DNA of 64,000 bases from Sphingomonas sediminicola (GTDB lineage Bacteria > Pseudomonadota > Alphaproteobacteria > Sphingomonadales > Sphingomonadaceae): NCBI RefSeq assembly GCF_014489515.1, contig NZ_CP060782.1, positions 248,001-312,000 on the forward strand. The letters run 5' to 3'. Below are positions 16,801 to 28,676 of this stretch, one piece after another (position 1 is the stretch's first letter; every line of letters starts with the position of its first letter). Under the pieces are notes generated by a model. It was not told the origin of the DNA. It searched no databases and saw only the letters and a list, made by a program, of their open reading frames with translations. Both the position numbers and the translations under genes were made by a program.

Positions 16801-17478
16801 CTATGCCTCCAGGAAACGCTTTATCCAACCGGCAACGCGCGCATTGTCGTTTGGCGCATCCAGCGAGGCGATCGCCGCGTCAGGGTCGGGAACGACGTCG
16901 TAACGCTTCTCGATCAGCGCCTTCGCAAAGGCCGGCGAGAATTCCGGGTGGAATTGGAAGGAGATGGCCGGTCTGTCGGTCCAGGCGAGCGCCGCAAGAG
17001 GCGTGAAGCCGGATTGGGCGACAATCTCCGTGTTCGGCGGCTGAACGACGACCTGGTCCTGGTGCGATGCCGGGGCCGCGATCTTGTTGGCGCCGTCCAT
17101 CCAGGGCTCGGGACGAACCACGTTGTAGCGATGGAGGCCGGCACCCCAGCCCTTTTCGGACTTCTCGACATGGCCGCCGAGCGCTTCCGCCATCGCTTGG
17201 TGACCGAAGCAGATGCCCACCATCTTGCTCTCCTTCGCAGCGCGGATGAATTCCATCAGTCCAGGAATCCACGGCAATGGATCGTAGACGCCGGCCGGTG
17301 ACCCAGTGAGGAGGCAGGCGTGGTGGGCGCCAGCATCCGGCAGATCTCCGGCCTGGACGTCGAAACTCTCGCATTCGAAGCCATTGCCCAGCATCGCCCG
17401 GAACATCGATGGATAGTCGCCGAATTGCTCGGAGAGCTGGCCGGGAGGCCGTCCCGTCTCGATGATCGCAAGCTTCAT
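16801..17478 (-). CDS. Class I glutamine amidotransferase-like protein
   Basis: A 225-residue stand-alone GATase class I domain of the GMP-synthase-like group. The nucleophile cysteine is in [15 protein letters not shown] near residue 91 and the catalytic His-Glu in FQFHPEFSP near residue 180. It has no partner synthase domain, so it likely hydrolyses a gamma-glutamyl bond, as gamma-glutamyl-GABA hydrolase or glutathione-conjugate peptidases do. It is the first gene of the minus-strand formaldehyde operon, 31 bases before frmA. A link to glutathione turnover is attractive but inferred from position. Confidence 0.85.
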   Translation of the reverse strand: MKLAIIETGRPPGQLSEQFGDYPSMFRAMLGNGFECESFDVQAGDLPDAGAHHACLLTGSPAGVYDPLPWIPGLMEFIRAAKESKMVGICFGHQAMAEALGGHVEKSEKGWGAGLHRYNVVRPEPWMDGANKIAAPASHQDQVVVQPPNTEIVAQSGFTPLAALAWTDRPAISFQFHPEFSPAFAKALIEKRYDVVPDPDAAIASLDAPNDNARVAGWIKRFLEA

Positions 17479-17537
17479 GACGGCTGCCTTGCCACCTCAT
17501 TGGGTTCGGCCAATGCTTCAAATGAAAGGGGAGAGCG

Positions 17538-18304
17538 ATGGCTGACAGACCGCTCGAGGGCGTCACGCGCTGATTACCGGCGGCGGCACTGGCATTGGAG
17601 CTGCCACGGCGGAGATGATTCATGCTGCCGGAGCGCGGATTTCGCTGCTGGGCCGCCGGATGGAGCCTCTGCTGGATGTTGCGAGAGTGACGAACGGACA
17701 GGCGATCCAGTGCGACGTCACCAACCTCGACAGCATCCATAAAGCGTTCGACGAGGCACGGGCGAAGAACGGCCTGATTGACCTGCTGATCGTCAACGCG
17801 GGCATCGCGGAGAGCGCGCCCTTCCACAAGATGACCCGCGAGAGCTGGGACCGGATCATTTCGGTCAATCTCACCGGCGCGTTCGACACGGTGCAGGCGG
17901 GGTTACCCGACCTGCTGAAGTCGGAAGACGCCCGGGTCGTCTTTATTGCCTCGGTCGCGAGCCTTCGCGGAGTCCCGTATGCGGCGCATTATGCGGCATC
18001 GAAGCACGGCCTGCTCGGCCTGATGCGCTCGATGGCGGCTGAATATGCGAAGTCGAAGATGACCGTGAACGCGGTCTGCCCCGGCTATGTCGATACGCCG
18101 ATGACCGACCAGTCGGTGGCGCGCGTGTCGCAGATCACGGGACGCGGCGAGGGCGATGCGCGTTCGGCGATCACCAACATGAATGCGAGCGGGCGGCTGG
18201 TCGATCCGCAGGCGATTGCGAACCTTGTGCTGACGCTTTGCCTGCCGCTCAGCAGAGACATCAACGGCGCAGCGATCACCATCGACGGGGGCACGAGCGC
18301 GTGA
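17538..18304 (+). CDS. SDR-family NAD(P)-dependent oxidoreductase, one frameshift
   Basis: A classical short-chain dehydrogenase, about 255 residues after repair. ATG 17538 gives [10 protein letters not shown]; the frame shifts near 17568, and the next frame continues [29 protein letters not shown], the TGxxxGxG cofactor site. The NADP/NAD tail, VNAG motif ([11 protein letters not shown]), catalytic Ser ([10 protein letters not shown]) and Y-x-x-x-K (YAASKHG) follow, and the C-terminus [15 protein letters not shown] is typical. It is the first gene of a five-gene plus-strand operon; its stop overlaps the next start (GTGA). It probably oxidises a 3-hydroxyacyl-CoA intermediate of the pathway. 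Confidence 0.85.
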
Positions 18305-19110
18305 GTTTCGACGCTTCGAACTTCCGCCCGCACCATTTTCTGTGGGAGTTCGCCGACGGCGTCGCGACCGTCACGCTGAACCGGCCGGAGCGGAAAAACC
18401 CGCTGACGTTTGAAAGCTATGCCGAGCTACGTGACACCTTCCGCTCGCTGGCCAGAGCGAAGGACGTGAAAGTCGTCGTCATTCGCGGCGAGGGTGGCAA
18501 TTTCTGTTCGGGCGGCGACGTGCACGAGATCATCGGTCCGCTGACCAGGATGGACGATGCCGGTTTGCTAGAATTCACGACCATGACCGGCGACCTGGTC
18601 AAGGCAATCCGCGCCTGTCCGCAACCGATCATCGCCGCGGTCGAAGGCGTCTGCGCGGGAGCCGGCGCGATCCTCGCAATGGCGAGCGACATCCGCTTCG
18701 CTTCGCCGAGCGCAAAGGCGGCATTCCTGTTCACCCGCGTAGGCCTGTCAGGCGCGGACATGGGCGCCTGCGCGATCCTGCCGAGGATCATCGGGCACGG
18801 CCGCGCTGCGGAGCTGTTGTTCACCGGCCGGTCGATAAGCGCCGACGAAGGTGTCGCCTGGGGCTTCTGGAATCGGGTCGTCGAAGATGTGTTGGCGGAG
18901 GCGAGCGCGCTTGCGCTGGAGCTCGCGCGTGGTCCGACTTTCGCTCACGCGATGACCAAGCGCCAGCTCGATGGCGAGTGGCACGTGTCGATCGACGAGG
19001 CGATCACGATGGAGGCCGAGGCCCAGGCGATCTGCATGAAGACCAAGGATTTCCATCGCGCTTACGAGGCGTTCGCCAACAAACGCAAACCGGAGTTCCA
19101 GGGCAACTGA
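18301..19110 (+). CDS. Enoyl-CoA hydratase/isomerase family protein
   Basis: A 269-residue crotonase-fold protein (from GTG 18301). The oxyanion-hole motifs are [14 protein letters not shown] near residue 68 and [23 protein letters not shown] near residue 117. In the segment [24 protein letters not shown] the usual catalytic Glu pair region is altered in a way seen in the group tied to 2-aminobenzoyl-CoA or cyclohexene-carboxyl-CoA pathways. Start GTG overlaps the SDR stop; the stop overlaps the next gene's ATG. It should hydrate or hydrolyse a cyclic or unsaturated CoA thioester made by its neighbours. Substrate is inferred from context. Confidence 0.85.
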   Translation: MSFDASNFRPHHFLWEFADGVATVTLNRPERKNPLTFESYAELRDTFRSLARAKDVKVVVIRGEGGNFCSGGDVHEIIGPLTRMDDAGLLEFTTMTGDLVKAIRACPQPIIAAVEGVCAGAGAILAMASDIRFASPSAKAAFLFTRVGLSGADMGACAILPRIIGHGRAAELLFTGRSISADEGVAWGFWNRVVEDVLAEASALALELARGPTFAHAMTKRQLDGEWHVSIDEAITMEAEAQAICMKTKDFHRAYEAFANKRKPEFQGN

Positions 19111-20258
19111 TGGCCGACCGCAGCTTCCTCGCCTGGCCATTTTTCGAAGAGCGCCATCGAGCGCTGGCGGTTGAACTCGAAGCCTGGTGCGAGGCGACGA
19201 TCCATGACGCCGAAGCGGCTGACACGGACGAGGCGTGCCGCTCACTGGTGCAGGAATTGGGAAGCGCCGGCTTCCTGAAACTGTGCGTCGGCGATGGAGA
19301 CTCTCGTCCCGACGTACGCAGTCTCGCAATCTGCCGGGAGATCCTGGCGCGTCATCACGGTCTGGCCGACTTCGCTTTCGCGATGCAGGGTCTTGGCTCA
19401 GGCGCGATCAGCCTGTTCGGGACTATCGAGCAGAAGCGAGAATGGCTCCCGCGCGTCGCCAGCGGCAAGGCGATTGCCGCCTTCGCCATGACTGAGCCGG
19501 AGTGCGGATCGGATGCCGCGAACATGGCGACCTCCGCGATGCGCGAAGGCAACGAATGGGTTCTGGTCGGCGAGAAAACCTACATCTCCAACGGCGGCAT
19601 CGCGGACTACTATCTGACCTTCGCGCGCACCGGCGAAGGCGAGGGGTCGCGTGGGCTCTCGGCCTTCATCGTGCCCGCCGAATCGGTTGCGGTCGTTCAG
19701 CGCATCGACGCCATCGCCGCGCATCCGCTCGCGCGGCTCAAGTACGACAACGTCCGCATCCCCGCTGATGCGATCGTCGGCGAACCTGGAGAAGGGTTCC
19801 GCGTCGGGATGGAGACGCTGAACCTTTTCCGGGTGACCGTGGGAGCGGCAGCGCTCGGGTTTGCCCGGCGTGCGCTCGATGAAGCGCTCGCCTTCTCGTC
19901 AAACCGCCGTCTCGGCACCGGCAAGCTCTCCGACAATGCCGTGACGCAGGCCAAGCTGGCCGACATGGCGACAGCGATCGATGCGTCGTCGCTGCTCATC
20001 TACCGCGCGGCGTGGCAGCAGGATGTGGGCGGAACCGATCATCGCCGAGCCGCCGCAATGGCCAAGCTAAACGCGACCGAGTCCGCGCAGCAGATCATCG
20101 ATGCCGCCGTCCAGATGCACGGCGGAATGGGCGTGACCAAGGGCGCCAAGGTGGAGGAACTCTATCGCGAAATCCGCGCGCTTCGCATTTACGAAGGCGC
20201 GAGCGAGGTGCAGCGGCAGATTATCGCACGCGACCTCTTGAAGGAGCATCGCGCATGA
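19110..20258 (+). CDS. Acyl-CoA dehydrogenase family protein
   Basis: A flavin-dependent acyl-CoA dehydrogenase of 382 residues starting at the ATG that overlaps the hydratase stop. Signatures: [18 protein letters not shown] near residue 125 and the C-terminal family pattern [43 protein letters not shown], where the Glu in YEGASE is the usual catalytic base. It introduces a double bond next to the CoA thioester. It lies between the hydratase and RidA genes in a coupled operon, which argues for a role in ring-derived acyl-CoA breakdown and not general fatty acid oxidation. Confidence 0.88.
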   Translation: MADRSFLAWPFFEERHRALAVELEAWCEATIHDAEAADTDEACRSLVQELGSAGFLKLCVGDGDSRPDVRSLAICREILARHHGLADFAFAMQGLGSGAISLFGTIEQKREWLPRVASGKAIAAFAMTEPECGSDAANMATSAMREGNEWVLVGEKTYISNGGIADYYLTFARTGEGEGSRGLSAFIVPAESVAVVQRIDAIAAHPLARLKYDNVRIPADAIVGEPGEGFRVGMETLNLFRVTVGAAALGFARRALDEALAFSSNRRLGTGKLSDNAVTQAKLADMATAIDASSLLIYRAAWQQDVGGTDHRRAAAMAKLNATESAQQIIDAAVQMHGGMGVTKGAKVEELYREIRALRIYEGASEVQRQIIARDLLKEHRA

Positions 20259-20645
20259 AGGACCTGTGCCCCCCGGCTGGCCGCGTCCGAAAGGCTATTC
20301 AAACGCCATGGCTGCGCGCGGCCGCATCGTGATGACCGCCGGGTCGTCGGCTGGAACGAACGCCAGGAGTTCGTCGACAATACGCTCGCGGGCCAGTTCG
20401 CCCAGACGCTTCGTAATATTGTCGCCATCCTCCAATGCGACGGCGCTTATCCGAAGAACATCGCGCGGCTCACCTGCTACGTGACCTCGATCGACGAATA
20501 TCTCGCGAGCGCGAAGGAGATCGGTGCCGCGTGGCGCGAGATCATGGGCCGGCATTATCCGGCGATGGCCTTGGTCGAGGTCGTGCGGCTCGTCGAGCGC
20601 GAGGCGAAGGTCGAGATCGAGGCGACGGCGGTGGTTCCCGAATGA
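20255..20645 (+). CDS. RidA/YjgF-family protein, two frameshifts
   Basis: RidA proteins hydrolyse reactive enamines and imines to ketones and ammonia. After restoring one base in the C6 run near 20267 and one near 20341, the frame reads [30 protein letters not shown], then [29 protein letters not shown] and [14 protein letters not shown], ending [28 protein letters not shown], a complete 131-residue RidA domain. The conserved substrate-binding Arg near position 105 of the family is replaced in MALVEVVRL by a Val-rich stretch with a nearby Arg. Start overlaps the dehydrogenase stop, stop overlaps the ligase start. In this operon it could release ammonia from an amino-substituted ring product. 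Confidence 0.8.
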
Positions 20646-22224
20646 GGGACCGGTTCGTCGAGGATCGCCTGCCGCCACCGGACCAGCTTCCGGAATTCCG
20701 TTTCGACTTGCCAGAAGTCCGATATCCCGACCGGCTGAACGCGGCCGCCGAGCTTCTGAAGGGCGGCACTCCCGGCGCGCTTGCAATCGTCAACGATCAC
20801 GGCCGCTGGACCTATGCCGATCTTGACGCCTTCAGCGGGCGCATCGCGCGGTTGCTGGTGGAAGAAGAGGGCCTCGTCCCCGGCAACCGAGTGCTTCTGC
20901 GAGGACCGAACGGGTACACGATGTTCGCGGTCTGGCTCGGGTGCTGAAGGCAGGCGGAGTGGTCGTCGCAACCATGCCTTTGCTTCGGCCCGGCGAGGTC
21001 GCGACGGTGATCGAGCGGGCGCAGATCAGCCATGCGATCGTGGACAGCCGCTTCATCGGTGACTTCCGCGAGGCGGTCGACCAGACCCACTTCGTCAAGC
21101 ACATCATCAAATATGACGGCGACTATGAGCACGGTGATCTGGAGACGCGCACCGCGTCGCTCGCCCCGCTCCCGCCCGTCGATACGCATCGCGACGACCC
21201 AGCGCTGATTGCTTTCACCAGCGGCACGACCGGCGTGCCGAAGGGCTGCGTCCAGTTCCATCGCGACATCCTCGCGCCTTGCGACACGTTTGCGAAACAT
21301 CTCGTCGGTCCAAAGGCTGGCGATGTGTTCATGACCAGCGCCCCGATGGCCTTCACATTCGGGCTCGGCGTCACGCTCATGTTCCCACTACGCTTCGGCG
21401 CCGCCGCCGCGACCATCGAGCAGGCGACGCCGCCGAAGATGGTCGAGGCGATGGTGAAGCATGGTGTCACGCACCTCGGCACCGCGCCTACGGCTTACAA
21501 GGCGATGCTGTCGCAGCCGGGCCTCGACGATGCCCTCAAGTCTCTGCGCTACTGCATTTCCGCCGGCGAGCATCTGCCCGAGGCGACCTGGCGCGCGTGG
21601 CATGAGCGGACCGGCATCGCGATCACCGACGGCATCGGCTCGACCGAGATGATGCACATCTTCGTCTCGGCGGCGGGCGACGACGTTCGTCCCGGCTCAA
21701 CCGGCAAGGCGGTACCCGGTTATACCGCGACCATTCTCGACGACGCGGGCAACTCGCTTGAGGAGGGCGAAGGCCGCCTCGCAATCCGTGGTCCCACAGG
21801 CTGTCGCTATCTCGATGACGAGCGGCAGGCGAAGTACGTCGAGAACGGCTGGAATATCACCGGCGACACCTATCGCCGAGATGCCGACGGCTATTACTGG
21901 TACCTTGCGCGCAGCGACGATATGATCGTCAGCTCGGGTTACAATATCGGTGCTCCGGAAGTCGAAAACGCGCTCCTTGCGCACCCAGCCGTCACCGAGT
22001 GCGCCGTGATCGGCGTCACCTGCCCCGAGCGCGGCCAGAAGGTGAAGGCTTTCATCGTCCTCGCCGCATTCGCCGAGCCGAGCGCGGAGCTGACCGAAAA
22101 GCTGCAGTCCTTCGTGAAGAACCAGATCGCCCCCTACAAATATCCGCGCGAGATCGAGTACGTGGACGCGCTGCCAAAGACCGCGACGGGCAAGCTCCAA
22201 CGCTCGGTCCTGCGAAACCACTGA
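20642..22224 (+). CDS. Benzoate-CoA ligase-like AMP-forming ligase, one frameshift
   Basis: An acyl-adenylate-forming ligase that activates a carboxylic acid to its CoA ester with ATP. The start ATG 20642 overlaps the RidA stop. The N-terminal part (PDQLPEFRFDLPEVRYPDRLNAAAELL) is typical of benzoate- and 2-aminobenzoate-CoA ligases. The frame breaks at 20940 in a G run (FAVWLGVLKAGGVVVATMPLLRPGE after repair). The P-loop is IAFTSGTTGVPKGC, the aromatic and Asp motifs are in GEGRLAIRGPTGCRYLDD, and the hinge and catalytic Lys are in LPKTATGKLQRSVLR. Repaired length is about 527 residues. Operon context suggests an aryl acid such as 2-aminobenzoate. Confidence 0.87.
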
Positions 22225-22225
22225 T

Positions 22226-22902
22226 ATGCAAGTCGTGTCGCGACTTCTTCTTATGGCAAGCGCCGTATTCGCCGCCCCTGCATCGCCGGCCGCAGCGCGG
22301 TCGCCCGCGATCGTTCAGCACATCGCTCCGAGCGCCTTTGCCTATGTCCCTGCGACAATCACCGGCCCAGCCCCACTGATCGTCGTCCTGCACGGCGCTG
22401 GTGGCGACGCTCGTTATTTCCTCGAACAGTTCAAGCACGACGCCGATCAACGCGGCGCCATTCTGCTGTCTGTCCAGTCGAGCGGGCGTACCTGGGCACA
22501 ACGCAAACCAAAGGACGATGAGTCGGACGTCGCCAACATCAAGGCGGCAATTGCCGAACTGACGGCGAAAGCACCCATCGATAGAGGGCACACGACTGTC
22601 ATGGGCTTCTCTGACGGAGCCAGCTACGCACTGTCGATCGGCATGGCCTACCCAGGCCTTTTCCGGACCATCATTGCCTTCTCGCCCGGCTATGCGTTCG
22701 CGCCTTCCCGCATCGACAAGGAGCAGCGGATCTTCATCGCGCATTCTAGCCGCGACCCGATCCTCCCGGCCGCCAATGTCCGCGACATGATCAAAGGCCT
22801 GGAGGGGCCGGCTATTCGCCTGAAGTCCACTGGTTCAACGGCGGTCACGAAATCGATCCGCAGCTGAAGAATGCCGCCCTCGACTTTGCCCTCGCGCCAT
22901 AG
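22226..22902 (+). CDS. Secreted alpha/beta hydrolase (PHB depolymerase-like), one frameshift
   Basis: A signal peptide (MQVVSRLLLMASAVFAAPASPAAA) is followed by an alpha/beta hydrolase with the oxyanion segment VVLHGAGGDARYF and the nucleophile in MGFSDGASYAL (GxSxG). The frame breaks near 22808; restoring one base gives GYSPEVHWFNGGHEIDPQLKNAALDFALAP and the stop at 22900-22902, with the catalytic His in GGHEI. About 225 residues. The family includes polyhydroxybutyrate depolymerases and feruloyl esterase-like enzymes; the compact size and PxxA-rich leader suggest a periplasmic esterase. It starts one base after the ligase stop and precedes the mutase gene, so could share a transcript with either. 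Confidence 0.78.
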
Positions 22903-22947
22903 CGTCGAGGGTGGAGGTTCGCCGCTGCCCGCGCTAGTGCGGGCGCC

Positions 22948-25080
22948 GTGACCGACAAGCCGACCAAATCAGATTGGGAAACGCTCGCCGCGAAAGAGTC
23001 GCGGGGCAAGGACCTGACGCGCGAGACATTCGAGGGCATTCGCCTCGACAATGTCTATGGACCCGATGCCGCCATCGATAGCGGCTATCCGGGCGTCGCG
23101 CCCTTCACGCGCGGCCCCTATGCGACGATGTACGCGGGCCGGCCGTGGACGATCCGACAGTACGCCGGCTTTTCGACAGCGGAAGAGTCCAACGCCTTCT
23201 ACCGCCGCAACCTTGCCGCCGGTCAAAAGGGTCTAAGCGTCGCCTTCGATCTCGCCACCCATCGCGGCTACGACAGCGACAATCCGCGCGTCGCGGGCGA
23301 CGTTGGCATGGCGGGCGTCGCGATCGACAGTGTCGAGGACATGAAACTGCTGTTCGACGGCATCCCGCTCGGCGAAATGTCGGTCAGCATGACCATGAAC
23401 GGCGCGGTGCTTCCGGTCATGGCCTTCTTCATCGTCGCTGGCGAGGAGCAGGGCGTCCCGCACGCGCAGCTGACGGGGACGATCCAGAACGACATCCTGA
23501 AAGAGTTCGCGGTCCGCAACACCTACATCTACCCGCCCGAGCCATCGATGCGGATCGTGTCGGACGTGATCGCTTTCTGCGCGCGCGAGATGCCGAAATT
23601 CAATTCGATCTCGATCAGCGGCTATCACATGCACGAGGCCGGGGCGACGGCGGTGCAGGAGCTCGCCTACACGCTCGCCGACGGCATGGAATATGCGCGC
23701 GCGGCGATGAAGCAGGGGCTCGAGATCGACGAGTTCGCGGGCCGCCTGAGCTTCTTCTGGGGCATCGGGATGAACCTGTTCATGGAGGTCGCGAAGCTGC
23801 GCGCCGCGCGTACGCTTTGGCACCGGATCATGACCGATCTCGGCGCGAAGAAAGATGAGTCCAAGCGGCTTCGCACGCACTGCCAGACTTCGGGAGTCAG
23901 CCTCACCGAACAGGACCCGTACAACAACATCGTGCGCACCACGGTCGAGGCGCTAGCGGCGGTGCTCGGCGGAACGCAGTCGCTGCACACCAACAGCTTC
24001 GACGAAGCGATCGCGCTACCGACCGATTTCAGCGCGCGCATCGCGCGCAACACCCAGCTGATCCTGGCCGAGGAAAGCGGCATCACCGCCGTCGCCGATC
24101 CGCTTGGCGGAAGCTGGTACGTGGAGAAGCTGACCCGCGAACTAGAGGAGCGCGCGTGGGAGCTGATCCAGGAAGTCGAGCAGCACGGAGGCATGACCAA
24201 GGCAGTTGCGGAAGGCCTGCCCAAGCATCGCATCGAGGAGGCCGCCGCGGCCCGCGCGGCAAAGGTCGACACGGGCGAAACGGTGATCGTCGGTGTCAAC
24301 CGCTATCGCCTGGCGGAAGAGGAAGAGCATGACATCCTCGAGGTCGACAATGCCAAGGTCCGCGCCAACCAGATCGGCCGCCTGAGGAAGCTTCGCGAAG
24401 ACCGCGATGACGCGAAGGTGGTCGCCGCGCTGGACGCGCTCGAAGCTGGGGCGCGGGGCGATGCGAACCTCCTAGAATTGTGCGTCGAAGCGGCACGCGC
24501 CCGTGCCTCGCTCGGCGAGATTTCGGACGCGCTGGAACGCGCGTTCGGGCGTTACGGAACCGTTCCCGAGCCAGTGCGCGGCATCTACGGGAAGGCCCGC
24601 AACGACGACCGCTGGAGAGCGGCGGAAGGTGGCACGCGCTCTGTTGCCGAGCGCCTCGGCCGCAAGCCGCGCATTATGGTCGCGAAGATGGGCCAGGACG
24701 GACACGACCGCGGCGCGAACCTGGTGTCATCGGCGTTCACTGACCTCGGCTTCGAAGTCATTCCCGGGCCGCTGTTCCAGACCCCACGCGAAACCGCGCA
24801 AATGGCGATCGAAAATGACGTCGACGTCGTCGGCGCATCGTCGTTAGCCGCAGGCCATCGCACGCTCATCCCGGAGCTGATTTCAGCGCTCAAGGAAGCA
24901 GGCCGAGCCGACATCAAGGTCGTCGCAGGCGGAGTCATTCCGCCACAGGATTATGCGCTTCTCCGCGCCGCAGGAGTGCAGGCGATCTTCGGTCCGGGCA
25001 CAAACCTCGCCGACGCCGCCGACGAAGTGCTGCGCCTGCTCGGCCACAATCGTCCACCGCTGGACGAAGCCGCAGAATAA
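22948..25080 (+). CDS. scpA: Methylmalonyl-CoA mutase
   Basis: Adenosylcobalamin-dependent mutase that interconverts (R)-methylmalonyl-CoA and succinyl-CoA, the last step of propionyl-CoA assimilation. The 710-residue chain contains the TIM-barrel substrate domain ([28 protein letters not shown] near residue 60, [29 protein letters not shown] near residue 215) and the C-terminal B12-binding domain with the base-off motif D-G-H-D-R-G near residue 590 and [11 protein letters not shown]. Both domains in one chain make it the single large-subunit type. Start is GTG. It is followed by DUF1330 and pccA on the same strand; no MeaB/ArgK chaperone gene is seen in the window. Confidence 0.96.
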   Translation: MTDKPTKSDWETLAAKESRGKDLTRETFEGIRLDNVYGPDAAIDSGYPGVAPFTRGPYATMYAGRPWTIRQYAGFSTAEESNAFYRRNLAAGQKGLSVAFDLATHRGYDSDNPRVAGDVGMAGVAIDSVEDMKLLFDGIPLGEMSVSMTMNGAVLPVMAFFIVAGEEQGVPHAQLTGTIQNDILKEFAVRNTYIYPPEPSMRIVSDVIAFCAREMPKFNSISISGYHMHEAGATAVQELAYTLADGMEYARAAMKQGLEIDEFAGRLSFFWGIGMNLFMEVAKLRAARTLWHRIMTDLGAKKDESKRLRTHCQTSGVSLTEQDPYNNIVRTTVEALAAVLGGTQSLHTNSFDEAIALPTDFSARIARNTQLILAEESGITAVADPLGGSWYVEKLTRELEERAWELIQEVEQHGGMTKAVAEGLPKHRIEEAAAARAAKVDTGETVIVGVNRYRLAEEEEHDILEVDNAKVRANQIGRLRKLREDRDDAKVVAALDALEAGARGDANLLELCVEAARARASLGEISDALERAFGRYGTVPEPVRGIYGKARNDDRWRAAEGGTRSVAERLGRKPRIMVAKMGQDGHDRGANLVSSAFTDLGFEVIPGPLFQTPRETAQMAIENDVDVVGASSLAAGHRTLIPELISALKEAGRADIKVVAGGVIPPQDYALLRAAGVQAIFGPGTNLADAADEVLRLLGHNRPPLDEAAE

Positions 25081-25092
25081 GGAGCGTCGGGA

Positions 25093-25478
25093 ATGATCAG
25101 GTTCGCGGTATTAGTCCTTCTCGCGTCGACGTCGGCGACATGCGCGGCCATGACTCCGACTACCACTTCCTCCGTCGCGATCTCGCCCAAGGCCTATGTG
25201 GTGATAGAAGTCGCCGTGACCGATCCCGCCGATTACGAGAATTACAAGAAGGCGATTGAGCCGATCATCATTGCCCACGGCGGCCGTTACATAGCGCGCG
25301 CGGGACGCACAGAGACCATCGATCCGCCCGCGCCCAATGGACGCGTCGTACTGCTTGAATTCCCCAGTTTCGATTCCGCAATGGTATTCGAGAATGCGCC
25401 TGAGACCCACGCGGCGAGTGAGATCCGGCATCGCTCGTCCAAATCTCGGATCTACGTCGTCGAGGGAGTTGCGCCCTA

Positions 25479-25479
<1 letters not shown>
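25093..25479 (+). CDS. DUF1330-domain protein with signal peptide
   Basis: A 128-residue protein with an N-terminal hydrophobic export signal (MIRFAVLVLLASTSATCAA) and one DUF1330 domain (about residues 33-125): KAYVVIEVAVTDPADYENYKKAIEPIIIAHGGRYIARAG, then RVVLLEFPSFDSAMVF. DUF1330 adopts a dimeric ferredoxin-like alpha+beta barrel of unknown function. Most members are cytoplasmic; the signal peptide is less usual. It sits between the mutase and pccA genes; its stop overlaps the pccA GTG start (TAGTG), so it is translationally coupled to propionate metabolism genes, though nothing in the sequence explains why. Confidence 0.8.
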
Positions 25480-27484
<2,005 letters not shown>

Positions 27485-27487
27485 AAC

Positions 27488-27907
27488 TCAGTTCGCCGCT
27501 TTCGGCGTCTCCATGATCTCCGTCAGAACGCCGCCCATGTCCTTGGGGTGAACGAAGAAAACGAGCGTGCCGTGGGCGCCGATGCGCGCCTCGCCGAGGA
27601 CGCGCGCGCCGTTCGCCTCAAACTCCGCCTTGGCGATTTGAATGTCCGGGACTTCAAAGCACATATGATGCTGGCCGCCCAACGGGTTCTTCTCGAGGAA
27701 TTTCGCGACGGGCGAATGGTCGCCGAGCGGTTCGATCAGCTCGATCTGCGAATTGGGCGTGTCGACGAAGCAGACGCGGACGCCTTGCGCGGGGAGGTCG
27801 AAGGCGGGACCGTGCGGCTCGGCATTGAACATGGTGCGGTAAAGCTCGAGGCTCTGCTCGATCGACGGCGTCGCGACGCCGACGTGGTTCAGACGGCCGA
27901 GTTTCAT
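27488..27907 (-). CDS. mce: Methylmalonyl-CoA epimerase
   Basis: Interconverts (S)- and (R)-methylmalonyl-CoA, linking propionyl-CoA carboxylase to the mutase. The 139-residue protein is a VOC-fold enzyme: KLGRLNHVGVATPSIEQSLELYRTMF at the start with metal ligand His, GQHHMCFEVPDIQIAKAEFEANG in the middle, and the C-terminal VFFVHPKDMGGVLTEIMETP with the final metal-binding Glu. Length is normal. It is convergent with pccA (3 bases apart) and is the last gene of the pccB operon, its ATG overlapping the OsmC stop. Confidence 0.95.
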   Translation of the reverse strand: MKLGRLNHVGVATPSIEQSLELYRTMFNAEPHGPAFDLPAQGVRVCFVDTPNSQIELIEPLGDHSPVAKFLEKNPLGGQHHMCFEVPDIQIAKAEFEANGARVLGEARIGAHGTLVFFVHPKDMGGVLTEIMETPKAAN

Positions 27908-28362
27908 TGGTCGATTGTCACTTCCGTAGTCACTGAGTTGGCGATGAAGCAGGCTTCGTGCGCGCGGTCGTGAAGTTCGGCGATGGATGACTCATCGGGT
28001 GTGCTGCCGCTCCAAGTGATGCGCGGGTGGAGCGTAACGCGCGTCATCGCCATTTTCCCGTCCGGGCGCTTTTCCAAAGTGCCCTCTGCCTTATCAACAT
28101 AGTCGTCAATGATGAGCCCGGCACGCCGCGCGAAATCAACGAAGAAGAGCATGTGGCAGGAGGAGAGGGAGGCGACGAACGCTTCCTCCGGATCGATGGC
28201 GTTAAGATCGGACCAAGGGGCCGGGACGACGTGCGGGCTGGGTGAGGCGGGGACAGTCACGCCGCCATCGAACTCCCACGTGTGCGCGCGGCTGTATTGG
28301 CCCTTGCTGAAGTCGCCGTCCGACTTCCGGGTCCAGCGGATCGTGGCAGTGTAGGTGCTCAT
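27904..28362 (-). CDS. OsmC-family protein
   Basis: A 152-residue OsmC/Ohr-fold protein. ATG 28362 ([34 protein letters not shown]) is chosen since it overlaps the stop of the upstream membrane protein gene. The conserved segment AIDPEEAFVASLSSCHMLFFVDFARRAG has the redox Cys of the central helix, and the second Cys lies in AHEACFIANSVTTEV near the end. The fold reduces organic hydroperoxides with thiol cofactors. This sub-group, with an extended first strand, has no fixed substrate. It sits between the membrane protein and mce genes of the pcc operon. Confidence 0.88.
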   Translation of the reverse strand: MSTYTATIRWTRKSDGDFSKGQYSRAHTWEFDGGVTVPASPSPHVVPAPWSDLNAIDPEEAFVASLSSCHMLFFVDFARRAGLIIDDYVDKAEGTLEKRPDGKMAMTRVTLHPRITWSGSTPDESSIAELHDRAHEACFIANSVTTEVTIDQ

Positions 28363-28676
28363 GCGACTCCCCAGAATGGCAAACTTAGACAGAGCGAAAG
28401 GAACACCCAGAAGATCGCCAGTCCTCTCGTCATTCGCGACGATGCCCGGTTTCGCGGAAAGGATTGCCGCCGTGCCAGCTGCCAAATTCTCATCAGTGCC
28501 CTGGACAGCGCGAAAGCTAGGACGCCCAGCAGGGCGTAACGACCGCCCCACATAATCTGGCAGACAATACCGGCTGCTACAGCGATCCAGCCCGCCCCAC
28601 CCAGAATTGCCAGGCCGATCTCCTCGGGCGTGACCGCATCCGGATCTAAAGCGGAATGTTGTCGTGCTTCTTCCAC
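28359..28676 (-). CDS. Small membrane protein of the pccB operon
   Basis: A 105-residue protein with three likely membrane helices: [39 protein letters not shown] and [18 protein letters not shown]. An N-terminal charged segment ([19 protein letters not shown]) precedes them and a basic loop ([16 protein letters not shown]) separates the second and third. I do not recognise a family. It overlaps the pccB end by 31 bases and the OsmC start by 4, so it is embedded in the operon and very likely translated, but its role in propionate metabolism, if any, is unknown. Confidence 0.65.
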   Translation of the reverse strand: MEEARQHSALDPDAVTPEEIGLAILGGAGWIAVAAGIVCQIMWGGRYALLGVLAFALSRALMRIWQLARRQSFPRNRASSRMTRGLAIFWVFLSLCLSLPFWGVA

